From Flavobacterium pectinovorum (GTDB lineage: Bacteria > Bacteroidota > Bacteroidia > Flavobacteriales > Flavobacteriaceae), in the NCBI RefSeq assembly GCF_022802975.1, contig NZ_JAFEVZ010000014.1, forward strand, positions 1-64,000: a stretch of 64,000 nucleotides of DNA. The letters are read 5' to 3'. The notes under the pieces are model-generated. The model saw only the letters and a list, made by a program, of their open reading frames with translations. It made no database searches and had not been told where the DNA came from. This document shows, piece after piece, positions 34,125 through 42,329 of this stretch. Both the position numbers and the translations under genes were made by a program. Each line of letters begins with the position of its first letter. Position 1 is the first letter of the stretch.

Positions 34125-35261
34125 ATGAAAAAAGTACTTTTTATCGATCGTGACGGAACGATTGTTTTAGAACCGGAAGGATATCAATTAGACAGTTTAG
34201 ATAAACTGGAGTTTTATCCGAAAGCTTTTCAGTATCTGGCTAAAATTGCCAATGAACTGGATTACGAACTGGCAATGGTAACCAATCAGGATGGATTGGG
34301 AACGGATAGTTTTCCGGAAGATACGTTTTGGCCAACACAGAATTTCATCCTGAGAGCTTTTGAAAACGAAGGTGTTTTGTTTGACGATATTTTTGTAGAC
34401 AGATCGTTTCCGGAAGATAATGCACCAACACGCAAACCAAGAACCGGAATGCTGACGAAATATATTGATAATCCAAACTACGATCTGGCAAATTCTTTTG
34501 TATTAGGAGATCGTCTGACAGATGTTGAACTGGCTAAGAACTTAGGAGCAAAGGCGATTTTCATGAATTTGACAGACGGAGCAGGAAGTGCCGAAATTGC
34601 ATCAAAACGTGAAGAATTAGATGAAACGATTATCCTTCAGACAACGGACTGGAAAAGAATTTATGAGTTTTTGAAATTAGAATCACGTTCTGCTTCGATT
34701 ACCCGTAAAACGCATGAAACGGATATTTTTATCAATTTAAATTTAGACGGAACAGGAAAAAGTAAAATCGATACCGGAATTGCATTTTTCGATCACATGT
34801 TAGACCAGATTTCACGTCACGGTCAAATGGATTTGGAAATTCTTGTAAAAGGCGATTTAGAGGTTGATGAACACCATACGATTGAAGATACAGCTATTGC
34901 GCTTGGAGAAGTTTTTGCAAAAGCATTAGGAAATAAATTAGGTATTGAGCGTTACGGTTTCTGCTTGCCAATGGACGATTGTTTAGCTCAGGTTGCTATT
35001 GATTTTGGAGGAAGAAACTGGCTGATTTGGGAAACCGAATTCAAACGCGAAATGGTAGGTAAAATGCCAACAGAAATGTTTTTTCACTTCTTTAAATCAT
35101 TCTCAGACGGAGCAAAAGCGAACATCAACATAAAAGCCGAAGGTGATAATGAACACCATAAAATTGAAGCGATTTTTAAAGCTTTTGCTAAAGCGATAAA
35201 AGTGGCCGTAAAAAGAGATACCGAGAAAATGATTTTGCCTTCGACGAAGGGAATGTTGTAA
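34125..35261 (+). CDS. hisB: Imidazoleglycerol-phosphate dehydratase / histidinol-phosphatase
   Basis: A bifunctional enzyme. Residues 1-165 are a HAD phosphatase (DRDGTI with catalytic Asp pair at 8 and 10, a VTNQDG segment, and [15 protein letters not shown]), which dephosphorylates histidinol phosphate. Residues about 190-378 are the Mn-dependent dehydratase with two histidine-rich metal motifs, [13 protein letters not shown] and [10 protein letters not shown], and a C-terminal [13 protein letters not shown]. The 378-residue length suits the E. coli-type fusion. The gene starts 18 bases after the structured element. Confidence 0.96.
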   Translation: MKKVLFIDRDGTIVLEPEGYQLDSLDKLEFYPKAFQYLAKIANELDYELAMVTNQDGLGTDSFPEDTFWPTQNFILRAFENEGVLFDDIFVDRSFPEDNAPTRKPRTGMLTKYIDNPNYDLANSFVLGDRLTDVELAKNLGAKAIFMNLTDGAGSAEIASKREELDETIILQTTDWKRIYEFLKLESRSASITRKTHETDIFINLNLDGTGKSKIDTGIAFFDHMLDQISRHGQMDLEILVKGDLEVDEHHTIEDTAIALGEVFAKALGNKLGIERYGFCLPMDDCLAQVAIDFGGRNWLIWETEFKREMVGKMPTEMFFHFFKSFSDGAKANINIKAEGDNEHHKIEAIFKAFAKAIKVAVKRDTEKMILPSTKGML

Positions 35262-35269
35262 GAAATTTT

Positions 35270-35326
35270 GTTTCAGGTTTAAAGTTTCAAGTTGTGTGTA
35301 GCAACCTGAAACTTTAAACCTGAAAC
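35270..35326. repeat. 25-bp inverted repeat, GTTTCAGG family
   Basis: Arms 35270-35294 and 35302-35326 pair at 24 of 25 positions around a 7-base loop. Each arm is built of GTTTCAGG-like units separated by TTTAAA. It fills the hisB-NTF2 gap. Related copies lie at 35702, 43236, 51746 and 55656. Confidence 0.85.
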
Positions 35327-35343
35327 CTGAAACAAAAAATGAA

Positions 35344-35694
35344 ATGGACGCTAAAAAATTTGCCAAAGAATGGATTGATTCCTGGAATTCTCATGACTTA
35401 GACGATATTATGCAGCATTATTCGGAAGAAATTGAAATTACAACACCAATGTTAAAATTGGCTGTAGGAATAGAAAGTGGCTCAATTCAGGGAAAAGAAG
35501 AGGTAAGGGCATACTGGGAAAAAGCGTTAACCAAAATTCCTGATTTGCATTTTGAATTGATAGAAGTTACATCAGGTATTGATTCGGTTGCACTTTATTA
35601 TAAATCGGTTATGAATAAAATGGCAGTTGAAGTTATGTTTTTTAATGAAAACGGATTGGTAAATAAAATGATTGCTCATTATACAGATCTTTAG
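35344..35694 (+). CDS. SnoaL/NTF2-like protein inside the his operon
   Basis: A 116-residue single-domain NTF2-like protein: helix (AKKFAKEWIDSWNSHDLDDIMQHY), then strands with a GKEEVRAYWEKAL helix and the VEVMFFNENGLVNKMIAHY end. It is not a known histidine enzyme, but it sits between hisB and hisH in the same direction with 82- and 87-base gaps, so it is probably cotranscribed. Members of this fold can be isomerases, hydrolases or ligand binders. Role unknown. Confidence 0.75.
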   Translation: MDAKKFAKEWIDSWNSHDLDDIMQHYSEEIEITTPMLKLAVGIESGSIQGKEEVRAYWEKALTKIPDLHFELIEVTSGIDSVALYYKSVMNKMAVEVMFFNENGLVNKMIAHYTDL

Positions 35695-35701
35695 AAAAAT
35701 T

Positions 35702-35772
35702 GTTTCAGGTTTAAAGTTTCAGGTTTCACGTTTTGTTGAGCAACCTGAAACTTTAAACTTGAAACCTGAAAC
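35702..35772. repeat. Inverted repeat, GTTTCAGG family, bulged copy
   Basis: A 16-bp perfect stem (35710-35725 with 35742-35757) is extended by GTTTCAGG (35702-35709) pairing with CCTGAAAC (35765-35772) across a 7-base bulge. It fills the NTF2-hisH gap and is a sibling of the element at 35270. Confidence 0.8.
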
Positions 35773-35781
35773 AAAAATTAA

Positions 35782-36363
35782 ATGAAAATAGTAATTATAA
35801 ATTACGGAGCAGGAAATATTCAAAGCATTATGTTTGCTATTGAAAGACTGGGTTTTAAAGCTGTTTTGAGTAATAATAAGGAAGAAATTCAGGCAGCAGA
35901 TAAAGTGATTTTCCCGGGTGTGGGGGAAGCAAGTTATGCTATGGGAAAACTGAAGGAAAGCGGTTTGGATACTTTGATTCCAACCCTGAAACAGCCTGTT
36001 TTTGGAATCTGTCTTGGAATGCAGTTAATGTGTAATAAAACAGAGGAAGGAAACACCAAAGGTTTAGGAATTTTTGATGTCGATGTCATCAAATTCTCAA
36101 ACAAGGTAAAAGTACCACAAATGGGCTGGAATCAGATTTATGATTTAAAAACCGATTTGTTTAGCGGAATTTCAGAAAATGAATTTATGTATCTGGTGCA
36201 TAGTTTTTATGCTCCAAATTGTGCTGAAGCCATCGCTACAACGAATTATGATGTAGAATATGCATCGGCTTTACACAAAGATAATTTTTACGGAACTCAG
36301 TTTCACCCGGAGAAAAGCGGGGATGTGGGAGAGAAAATTTTGGCGAACTTTTTGAAAATTTAA
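35782..36363 (+). CDS. hisH: Imidazole glycerol phosphate synthase, glutaminase subunit
   Basis: Class I glutamine amidotransferase that feeds ammonia to HisF. The 193-residue product has the nucleophile Cys77 in FGICLGMQ, and the His and Glu of the triad in GTQFHPEKSGD near the C terminus. Other signatures are NYGAGNIQS and the oxyanion-loop region PGVGEASYAM. Partner gene hisF lies two genes downstream. Confidence 0.97.
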   Translation: MKIVIINYGAGNIQSIMFAIERLGFKAVLSNNKEEIQAADKVIFPGVGEASYAMGKLKESGLDTLIPTLKQPVFGICLGMQLMCNKTEEGNTKGLGIFDVDVIKFSNKVKVPQMGWNQIYDLKTDLFSGISENEFMYLVHSFYAPNCAEAIATTNYDVEYASALHKDNFYGTQFHPEKSGDVGEKILANFLKI

Positions 36364-36455
36364 TCAATATCAATTTCAAAAATCAATATCAATCAAAATA
36401 ACAATTTTTGAAAATCAAAAAAGACTTTATGACTTTTGACTTTCAAACTTTAAGA
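36362..36455. repeat. Quasi-palindromic gap element, AATCAATATCAAT units
   Basis: The hisH-hisA gap holds AATCAATATCAAT twice (36362-36374, 36381-36393), an inverted pair TTTCAAAAA / TTTTTGAAA, and then a run of ACTTT-type units (GACTTTATGACTTTTGACTTT). The ACTTTAAGACTT part recurs in the hisF-hisIE gap. Confidence 0.55.
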
Positions 36456-36464
36456 CTTAAATAA

Positions 36465-37229
36465 ATGAGAATAATACCAGCCATAGATATCATTGACAGA
36501 AAATGCGTTCGTTTGTCCAAAGGTGATTATGATACTAAAATAATTTACAATGAGAATCCGCTTGAAGTGGCGAAATCATTTGAAGCACACGGAATCGAAT
36601 ATCTGCATTTAGTAGATCTTGACGGAGCAAAATCGAGCAAAATTGTGAATTATAAAATATTGGAACAAATTGCAACACAAACCGGTTTAAAAATTGATTT
36701 TGGAGGAGGATTAAAATCAGATGATGATTTGAGAATTGCGTTTGAAAGCGGTGCAAACCAAATTACCGGAGGAAGTATTGCCGTAAAAAACAGAGCCATT
36801 TTCGAAAAATGGATTTCAGAATATGGTTCGGATAAAATCATTTTGGGAGCCGATGCCAAAGACGAGAAAATTGCAGTTTCAGGCTGGCTTGAAGATTCGG
36901 ATGAAGAATTGATTCCGTTTATTCAGGAGTATCAAACCAAAGGAATTCAGTATGTGATTTGTACCGATATTGCCAAAGACGGAATGCTGGAAGGACCAAG
37001 TTTTGATTTGTATAAAAAAATCATTAATCAATGTACTGTCACTTCGAGCGGAGTCGAGAAGTTAGCTGAAGCTAAAGGCGTAAAACTTATTGCTTCCGGA
37101 GGAATTTCAACTTTCGACGAGTTACCAAAATTGGCTGAATTAGGCTGTGAAGGAACGATTATCGGAAAAGCAATTTACGAGGGCAGAATCACTTTGAAAC
37201 AACTAGAGAATTTCATAATTAGAAAATAA
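36465..37229 (+). CDS. hisA: Phosphoribosylformimino-5-aminoimidazole carboxamide ribotide isomerase
   Basis: A TIM-barrel isomerase (ProFAR isomerase). The 254-residue protein starts [17 protein letters not shown] with the catalytic Asp8, and the second catalytic Asp is in [16 protein letters not shown]. Phosphate-binding loops are GGGLKSDDD and IASGGIST. It shares the barrel with HisF, the product of the next gene. Confidence 0.97.
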   Translation: MRIIPAIDIIDRKCVRLSKGDYDTKIIYNENPLEVAKSFEAHGIEYLHLVDLDGAKSSKIVNYKILEQIATQTGLKIDFGGGLKSDDDLRIAFESGANQITGGSIAVKNRAIFEKWISEYGSDKIILGADAKDEKIAVSGWLEDSDEELIPFIQEYQTKGIQYVICTDIAKDGMLEGPSFDLYKKIINQCTVTSSGVEKLAEAKGVKLIASGGISTFDELPKLAELGCEGTIIGKAIYEGRITLKQLENFIIRK

Positions 37230-37231
37230 AG

Positions 37232-37340
37232 CAATTGAGATAATGTGTCAATTAGAAAATTAGTCAATTATTTAGCGTATAGTTAAAATTGTCTAATTAT
37301 CTCATTTTCAAATTATCTCATTGTGTAAATTGACACATTA
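37232..37340. repeat. Composite inverted repeat, TGTCAATTAG family, second copy
   Basis: The hisA-hisF gap carries AATGTGTCAATTAGA (37242-37256), identical to the core of the element at 17370, and AATTGACACATT (37328-37339) inverted to it. Tandem AATTATCTCATT units lie between. Confidence 0.75.
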
Positions 37341-37345
37341 AAGAG

Positions 37346-38101
37346 ATGTTAGCAAAAAGAATCATACCCTGCTTAGATATAAAAAACGGAAGAACCGTAA
37401 AAGGCGTTAACTTTGTTGACTTGCGTGATGCGGGTGATCCTGTGGAACTGGCTGAAATATATTCGGCTGAAGGTGCGGATGAATTGGTTTTTCTGGATAT
37501 TTCGGCTACGGAAGAAAGACGTAAAACTTTGGTCAACATGGTACGAAGTGTTGCGGAGAAAATCAATATTCCGTTTACCGTTGGTGGCGGAATTTCATCT
37601 GTAGAAGATGTTGAAATCCTTTTGAATAATGGAGCTGATAAAGTTTCGATTAATTCATCAGCAGTAAAAAATCCACAGCTGATTAATGATCTGGCTCAGA
37701 AATTTGGAAGCCAGTGCGTGGTGGTAGCCATTGATGCCAAACAAATAGACGGACAATGGATCGTACATTTGGTAGGCGGAAAAGTACCAACGGAATTGAA
37801 TTTATTTGATTGGGCTGTTGAAGTGGCTGAACGCGGAGCGGGAGAAATTTTATTCACTTCGATGGATAATGACGGAACCAAAAATGGTTTTGCAAATGAA
37901 GCTTTGGCAAAATTATCAGCGTTGATTAACATTCCGATAATTGCTTCGGGAGGAGCAGGAAATATTCAGCATTTCGTTGATTCTTTTAAAGTAGGAAAAG
38001 CAGATGCAGCTTTGGCAGCCAGTGTTTTTCACTTTAAAGAAATCGAAATTAAAGCGTTGAAACAGGAACTTAGGAAAAATGATATTGAAGTTAGACTTTA
38101 G
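37346..38101 (+). CDS. hisF: Imidazole glycerol phosphate synthase, cyclase subunit
   Basis: Uses ammonia from HisH to cleave and cyclise PRFAR into imidazole glycerol phosphate and AICAR. The 251-residue TIM barrel starts [20 protein letters not shown] with the catalytic Asp11, and has the second catalytic Asp in [12 protein letters not shown]. Phosphate loops GGGISSVED and ASGGAGN are present. Confidence 0.97.
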   Translation: MLAKRIIPCLDIKNGRTVKGVNFVDLRDAGDPVELAEIYSAEGADELVFLDISATEERRKTLVNMVRSVAEKINIPFTVGGGISSVEDVEILLNNGADKVSINSSAVKNPQLINDLAQKFGSQCVVVAIDAKQIDGQWIVHLVGGKVPTELNLFDWAVEVAERGAGEILFTSMDNDGTKNGFANEALAKLSALINIPIIASGGAGNIQHFVDSFKVGKADAALAASVFHFKEIEIKALKQELRKNDIEVRL

Positions 38102-38209
38102 AATAGAGTCAAGGAGAAAGAAGCAAGATTTAATCAATAAAAATAACAATATAGAAGTCCGAATTTAGTTTTAACTTTAAGACTTTCGACTTTACAACTT
38201 TAGACTAAT
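38102..38209. repeat. Gap element with shared his-junction 15-mer
   Basis: The hisF-hisIE gap contains AAAGAAGCAAGATTT (38117-38131), also present in the hisD-hisC gap, and a run of ACTTT units (TTTAACTTTAAGACTTTCGA) like that in the hisH-hisA gap. Confidence 0.5.
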
Positions 38210-38806
38210 ATGGAAATAGATATCAAAAGCGCCCACGGATTAATTCCGGCCATTATTCAGGATGCAGAAACTAAAAACGTTCTGATGCTGGGGTATATGA
38301 ATGAAGAATCGCTTCAAAAAACAATAGAAACGCAAAAAGTGACTTTTTTCAGCCGATCCAAACAAAGGCTTTGGACAAAAGGGGAGGAGAGCGGTAACTT
38401 CTTGAATCTCGTAAGTATCAAAAATGACTGCGATGGTGACACACTTTTGATTCAGGCAAAACCTGTTGGGCCAACGTGTCACACAGGTGCGGATACCTGC
38501 TGGCAGGAACCAAATGATGCTAATTATGGTTTTATTTCCCAGTTAGAAAATACAATCAAAACCCGTAGAGAGAATGCTGATTCTGAGAAAAGTTATGTGG
38601 CATCCTTATTCGAAAAAGGAATCAATAAAATTGCTCAAAAAGTAGGGGAAGAAGCTGTAGAAGTAGTTATTGAAGCAAAAGACGATAATGACGATTTATT
38701 CCTGAGCGAAAGTGCCGATTTGCTTTTTCATTATCTGATTTTATTGCAGGCAAAAGGATATCAGTTAAATGATGTAATTGATGTTTTGAAGAAGCGTCAG
38801 AAGTAG
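38210..38806 (+). CDS. hisIE: Phosphoribosyl-AMP cyclohydrolase / phosphoribosyl-ATP pyrophosphatase
   Basis: Bifunctional enzyme for steps two and three. Residues 1-105 are HisI, a zinc cyclohydrolase with RSKQRLWTKGEESGN and the metal-binding DCDGDTLL and GPTCHTGADTCW motifs. Residues about 112-198 are HisE (SYVASLFEKGINKIAQKVGEEAVEVVIEAK). At 198 residues it is the usual fused form and the last his gene. Confidence 0.97.
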   Translation: MEIDIKSAHGLIPAIIQDAETKNVLMLGYMNEESLQKTIETQKVTFFSRSKQRLWTKGEESGNFLNLVSIKNDCDGDTLLIQAKPVGPTCHTGADTCWQEPNDANYGFISQLENTIKTRRENADSEKSYVASLFEKGINKIAQKVGEEAVEVVIEAKDDNDDLFLSESADLLFHYLILLQAKGYQLNDVIDVLKKRQK

Positions 38807-38828
38807 TTTTTGATAGTAACTTACAAAT

Positions 38829-38867
38829 AAAATCGCATTGTACATTTGAGGTATAATGCGATTTTTT
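38829..38867 (+). terminator. Terminator of the his operon
   Basis: AAAATCGCATT (38829-38839) pairs perfectly with AATGCGATTTT (38855-38865) across a 15-base loop and is followed by T. Confidence 0.8.
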
Positions 38868-38871
38868 GTAT

Positions 38872-38879
38872 TATATTTG
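38872..38879 (+). promoter_or_regulatory. Putative -7 element for the gene at 38912
   Basis: TATATTTG matches TAnnTTTG, 32 bases before the ATG at 38912. A second match, TACATTTG at 38841, falls in the terminator loop and is less likely. Confidence 0.45.
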
Positions 38880-38911
38880 AAAATACCTTCTATTGTTTAA
38901 ATAATCTCTAT

Positions 38912-39502
38912 ATGAAACTTTTTGTCTGTTTATTGTTATTTATAGCTCCAACATTTAATTTGAATTATAAAAAAATGACGATACCATATAGTATTGTCAT
39001 TTCAAAAGCGGATTTAATTGTAGACGGTACTGTTTCCAAAGTTTTTAAAAATAGCTACGAATTCACAATAAGCCAAATTGTGAAAGGGAAATCAGGTTCA
39101 AAAATTAATGTTTCCATTTGGAAAGAATGGATGTGTGATCCAAGAATTGGTGAATTAAAAACAGGACAGAGATTAATTTTATTTTTAGAAAAGACTCCTT
39201 CTGGCAATTATAACCCAATTAATGAAAGTACTGGAGAATTATATGTTGATAAGGATAACTTTACTAATATATTTATAGCTAAAGATTTCTCTAATGCCAC
39301 AGTTTTAAAGAAGGGAGTTACAATGTATCTGGAAACATATACTTATCAACAGAATTTAAATGGGAGTTTTTTTTATTCTCAAAAATCTATATTTGAAATA
39401 TGTAAGATGAAAGAAAATAATAAGTTTTTTAAGTTTTTAGTTGATTATGAATTAGCATATTCTAAAGTTAATTATAATCCAGTTTATCAATTTAACGATT
39501 AA
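38912..39502 (+). CDS. Exported protein of unknown function
   Basis: Not recognised. The 196-residue product from the ATG at 38912 begins with a signal-like segment (MKLFVCLLLFIAPTFNLN). The body has a repeating strand pattern, IVISKADLIVDGTVSKVFKNSYEFTISQIVKG, then an NVSIWKEWMCDP segment and GQRLILFLEK; this plan recalls OB-like or NTR-like secreted domains. The longer in-frame reading from 38846 overlaps the terminator stem and is rejected. It stands alone after the his operon. Confidence 0.6.
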   Translation: MKLFVCLLLFIAPTFNLNYKKMTIPYSIVISKADLIVDGTVSKVFKNSYEFTISQIVKGKSGSKINVSIWKEWMCDPRIGELKTGQRLILFLEKTPSGNYNPINESTGELYVDKDNFTNIFIAKDFSNATVLKKGVTMYLETYTYQQNLNGSFFYSQKSIFEICKMKENNKFFKFLVDYELAYSKVNYNPVYQFND

Positions 39503-39520
39503 AAACTATTCCGCTGGGGA

Positions 39521-40453
39521 TTAATTTAAAGTTAAAGCCCCTAAAATTTCTTCATACATAAAAGGACCTCCGGGATATTTGGCGGTGTAATCCAGATTCA
39601 TCCAGACCTGTCCGCGTTCATCGATATGGTAATGAATTATTTTTCCCTTACTTTCTTTGACAAAAAGGACATTTTTAATCAGGTAATTGACTTTTTCCAG
39701 ATCGATTAAAGAGCCAATTAATATTTCCGGGTAAATATGTCCTTTGGTGTGAATTAATCTTGGTGTTCCGCCAATAGAACGAACTGCTGCAGCCATTAGA
39801 ATCGAATGGTCATCACAATCTCCCGAAAAATATTCTAATGATTCGCTGGCTGTAGCAATATAATCGCCTTCTTTTGGATCATTGACGTAGTTCCATCGCT
39901 CATTTATTTCTTTAAAAACAGCAAAACACTGAATAATTGTTCTGTAATTTGAATATCCTTTTATATTTTTAAAATGTTTTGTGGTAGACATGATCGCAAA
40001 ATTCCGAACCTTTGGATCCTGATATTCTATGGCATTGATGATTTTTGTTTTATTGGGAAAAGGAAGCAATTTTGCTACAATAATATCCTGTGGAAACGGA
40101 TTATCAGACATCGTATAAATCATCGAATTATAATCTTCGGATATTTCGTTGAAACCATAATTTCCAATCACGCTTCCGTAGAATAAAACCAATAAATAAA
40201 GCGCGATACAAATTATGATGATGGTTCGCAACAACATCAGCAGAAAATAAATTGCCGCAAACACAAACAAAAAGATAAAAATACGGTCTAAATTAAAAGA
40301 CCATTTTAAGTCGATGAGATTTTGGTGCAATATGATAAAAACCGGAATAGTAATCAAAAGACTTAATACCATAATAATAATCCTATCCCAGGGAGATTTC
40401 ACCTGTAATTTGGATTTTAATTGCGGAAAGTCAATTTTTGGAAATTTTATCAT
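39521..40453 (-). CDS. Transglutaminase-like membrane protein
   Basis: A 310-residue protein with three N-terminal hydrophobic segments (about 24-45, 56-75, 76-95), followed by a soluble domain. The segment YFSGDCDDHSILMAAAVRSIGGTPRLI, then KGHIYPEI, carries the Cys and His of a transglutaminase-like (papain-fold) active site; the third residue is probably the Asp in IHYHIDERGQVWMNLDYTA. Bacterial members are mostly proteases or peptide-processing enzymes. Substrate unknown. It follows the substrate-binding-like gene with a 21-base gap. Confidence 0.78.
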   Translation of the reverse strand: MIKFPKIDFPQLKSKLQVKSPWDRIIIMVLSLLITIPVFIILHQNLIDLKWSFNLDRIFIFLFVFAAIYFLLMLLRTIIIICIALYLLVLFYGSVIGNYGFNEISEDYNSMIYTMSDNPFPQDIIVAKLLPFPNKTKIINAIEYQDPKVRNFAIMSTTKHFKNIKGYSNYRTIIQCFAVFKEINERWNYVNDPKEGDYIATASESLEYFSGDCDDHSILMAAAVRSIGGTPRLIHTKGHIYPEILIGSLIDLEKVNYLIKNVLFVKESKGKIIHYHIDERGQVWMNLDYTAKYPGGPFMYEEILGALTLN

Positions 40454-40474
40454 AGCATTAAAAAGCAGTGTTTT

Positions 40475-41326
40475 TTACATCGCTTTTACGGTTTCAACAA
40501 AAGTACTTTTTTTATCAATAATTCCCAGATCAAATAATTGATTTTGAATCTTAATAAAGGCTTTTTCGGTTAAATTTTTCTGAGACCATTGTGTCAGTTT
40601 GAGCCATTCCTGAATATCTTCCAGTTTTTGATTGAAAATATCAGCTAATGTCTTGTCAATATCCGGAATCTGAGTAAAATCGTGTGTTGTACTGTTAATG
40701 ATTTCAAGGATTTTCTCAACGATTTTAGGATTTTTTTTCAAAAATTCGTCACGGACAGCAATCACAAACGACGGCCATGGAGTAGGACAGTCGCCCACAC
40801 GTCTGAAAATTCCCTGATCAACAAGAGGTTTGGTCATAAAACGTTCCCACATAAAATAATCTGCAGTTTCGTTTGTGAGAGCCTCAACAGCGCCGTCTAT
40901 GGTATTGATGATTTCAAATTGTAAATTATCAGTTTTCCAGCCTTGTTCATGTGCATTTACATACGCCATTAATTGAGATCCTGAACCTAATCGTGAAATA
41001 GCCACTTTTTTATTTTCGAGGTCTTTTATAGTATGAAAATCAGATTTAGCTGCCACATGAATTCCCCAGATTAAAGGAGACTGAACATAAATCTGAACAA
41101 TTTTACTGGGATTTCCTGCAACAATATCTTTAATGATGCCCTCAGTCAAAATAACTGCTATGTCAGTTTCTCCATCACGGAGCATCTGACACATTTTACC
41201 CGTGCCTTCGGGAATATTTTTCCATTGTAAATTGATGTTTTCTGCTTCAAATTCGCCATTTTCAATGCATAGCTGCCATGGCAAATTGAAGTGTTCAGGA
41301 ACACCTGCAATTTTTACTGTTTTCAT
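40475..41326 (-). CDS. Substrate-binding-protein-like protein without signal peptide
   Basis: The 283-residue product has the type-2 periplasmic-binding fold of the NitT/TauT/ThiY group: VKIAGVPEHFNLPWQLCIENGEF, GTGKMCQMLRDGETDIAVILTEG, and DLENKKVAISRLGSGSQLMA. The N terminus goes straight into the first strand, so there is no signal peptide or lipobox, and no ABC permease or ATPase gene is near. It could be a cytosolic sensor or an enzyme on this fold (as in THI5-type or MqnA/MqnD-type proteins). Function not assigned. Confidence 0.72.
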   Translation of the reverse strand: MKTVKIAGVPEHFNLPWQLCIENGEFEAENINLQWKNIPEGTGKMCQMLRDGETDIAVILTEGIIKDIVAGNPSKIVQIYVQSPLIWGIHVAAKSDFHTIKDLENKKVAISRLGSGSQLMAYVNAHEQGWKTDNLQFEIINTIDGAVEALTNETADYFMWERFMTKPLVDQGIFRRVGDCPTPWPSFVIAVRDEFLKKNPKIVEKILEIINSTTHDFTQIPDIDKTLADIFNQKLEDIQEWLKLTQWSQKNLTEKAFIKIQNQLFDLGIIDKKSTFVETVKAM

Positions 41327-41387
41327 TTGGTTTTAAGTTTTAGTTAAGTTGTTTGGGTATGTTTTTTTGACTGTTTAGATTTTAAAA

Positions 41388-41424
41388 AATTATCTCATTA
41401 TCAAATTGACACCTTCTCTAATTC
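41388..41424. repeat. Partial TGTCAATTAG-family element
   Basis: AATTATCTCATTATCAAATTG followed by ACACCTTCTCTAATT-type sequence resembles the right half of the element at 37232-37340; no left arm is present. It overlaps the last bases of the DUF4265 gene. Confidence 0.45.
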
Positions 41425-41891
41425 TTCAATAAATCGGTTCTGTGTTTATCTGAAAGGCATGGTTCAGCAAATTCTATAATATCCTGCGACTCATATTTGC
41501 TTAGAAGGGTTTTTACAACAGAATAATCTACTTTTTTTGTAACCTCAAGAGCAAATAAGGTATCATTTAAACCTTCTGATGAACAATTAAGTGATTTTAA
41601 TTCTTCCCGGATTATTTCCTTATCAAAACCTTTTTCTAAAATCACAACCTGAAGTATAGAATTTCCAAAACTTTCAATCGTTTTTCTATAAACCAGACGT
41701 TCTTCATCTTCATCAAATTCGGCGTAGAAAATATCATCAGTAGCAATTAATGGACCAAAAAACGGAATATTATCTAATTTGAAAAGGCCTTTTTCTAAAT
41801 CAATAATTTCAGCCCACATCGTTTCTGAAACGGTTTCTTCTAATAAATCACTATAATACTTAAATAATATTTTTATGTGTGTTTCTGACAT
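41418..41891 (-). CDS. DUF4265 domain protein
   Basis: A 157-residue cytosolic protein. The segment EETVSETMWAEIIDLEKGLFKLDNIPFFGPLIATDDIFYAEFDEDE matches the DUF4265 pattern (VSETMWA..., LDNIPF, a following D-x-x-x-A strand). The second half, FGNSILQVVILEKGFDKEIIREELKSL, looks like an ACT/ferredoxin-type alpha-beta unit. No function is known for the family. It lies 8 bases after the VOC gene and is probably cotranscribed. Confidence 0.75.
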   Translation of the reverse strand: MSETHIKILFKYYSDLLEETVSETMWAEIIDLEKGLFKLDNIPFFGPLIATDDIFYAEFDEDEERLVYRKTIESFGNSILQVVILEKGFDKEIIREELKSLNCSSEGLNDTLFALEVTKKVDYSVVKTLLSKYESQDIIEFAEPCLSDKHRTDLLKN

Positions 41892-41899
41892 TTTCTAAT

Positions 41900-42280
41900 T
41901 TAGTTTTGTGCTTTTAAAGGTGATATTACGATACGATATCCATCTGGATCCTGAAACATTTGTCCATTTTCATCCCAGTACGGATTTATAGCCGGGATGA
42001 TTGCGATATTGTTGTCTTTAACCTTTTTTATTATAGAATCATATTCTAAAATTGTTTTTGGATAAAGAACAATAATATCATCTTCATCAAACACATGATT
42101 GGCTTTTTTTAGGGATTGTGTGAATTCAAAATGCCAGTCTAATTCCGGTTTTCCAATAAAAACACCATCGTAATTATTATGATTTTGAAAACCGCCGAGG
42201 CGTTCAAAACCTAAAATATTGATGTAAAAATTTTCAATTATTTGTAAATTGTTTGTGTGTCGCGCGACTCTTAATATCAT
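41900..42280 (-). CDS. VOC-family (glyoxalase-like) protein
   Basis: A 126-residue protein of the vicinal-oxygen-chelate fold with two beta-alpha-beta-beta-beta units: VARHTNNLQIIENFYINILGFERLG, and the C-terminal NPYWDENGQMFQDPDGYRIVI. Metal ligands may be His8, His in DWHFEF, and a Glu/Asp in the last strand, but the set is not certain. It could be a glyoxalase, dioxygenase or resistance protein. The ATG at 42280 starts right before the first strand. Confidence 0.82.
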   Translation of the reverse strand: MILRVARHTNNLQIIENFYINILGFERLGGFQNHNNYDGVFIGKPELDWHFEFTQSLKKANHVFDEDDIIVLYPKTILEYDSIIKKVKDNNIAIIPAINPYWDENGQMFQDPDGYRIVISPLKAQN

Positions 42281-42290
42281 AGTTCAAAAC

Positions 42291-42329
42291 AATTATCTAA
42301 TTTTCAAATTGGCTAATTCTCTAAATTAA
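42291..42329. repeat. Partial TGTCAATTAG-family element
   Basis: AATTATCTAATTTTCAAATTG and a second unit GGCTAATTCTCTAAATTAATTG give tandem units like those of the elements at 17351 and 37232, without a clear inverted arm. Confidence 0.4.

Noticed and set aside
35103-35366. Open frame of 87 codons on the minus strand
   Set aside because: It overlaps the end of hisB and the adjacent hairpin; the palindromic repeat itself keeps the frame open.
38841-38848. TACATTTG as promoter for the gene at 38912
   Set aside because: It sits in the loop of the his operon terminator; the match at 38872 is better placed.
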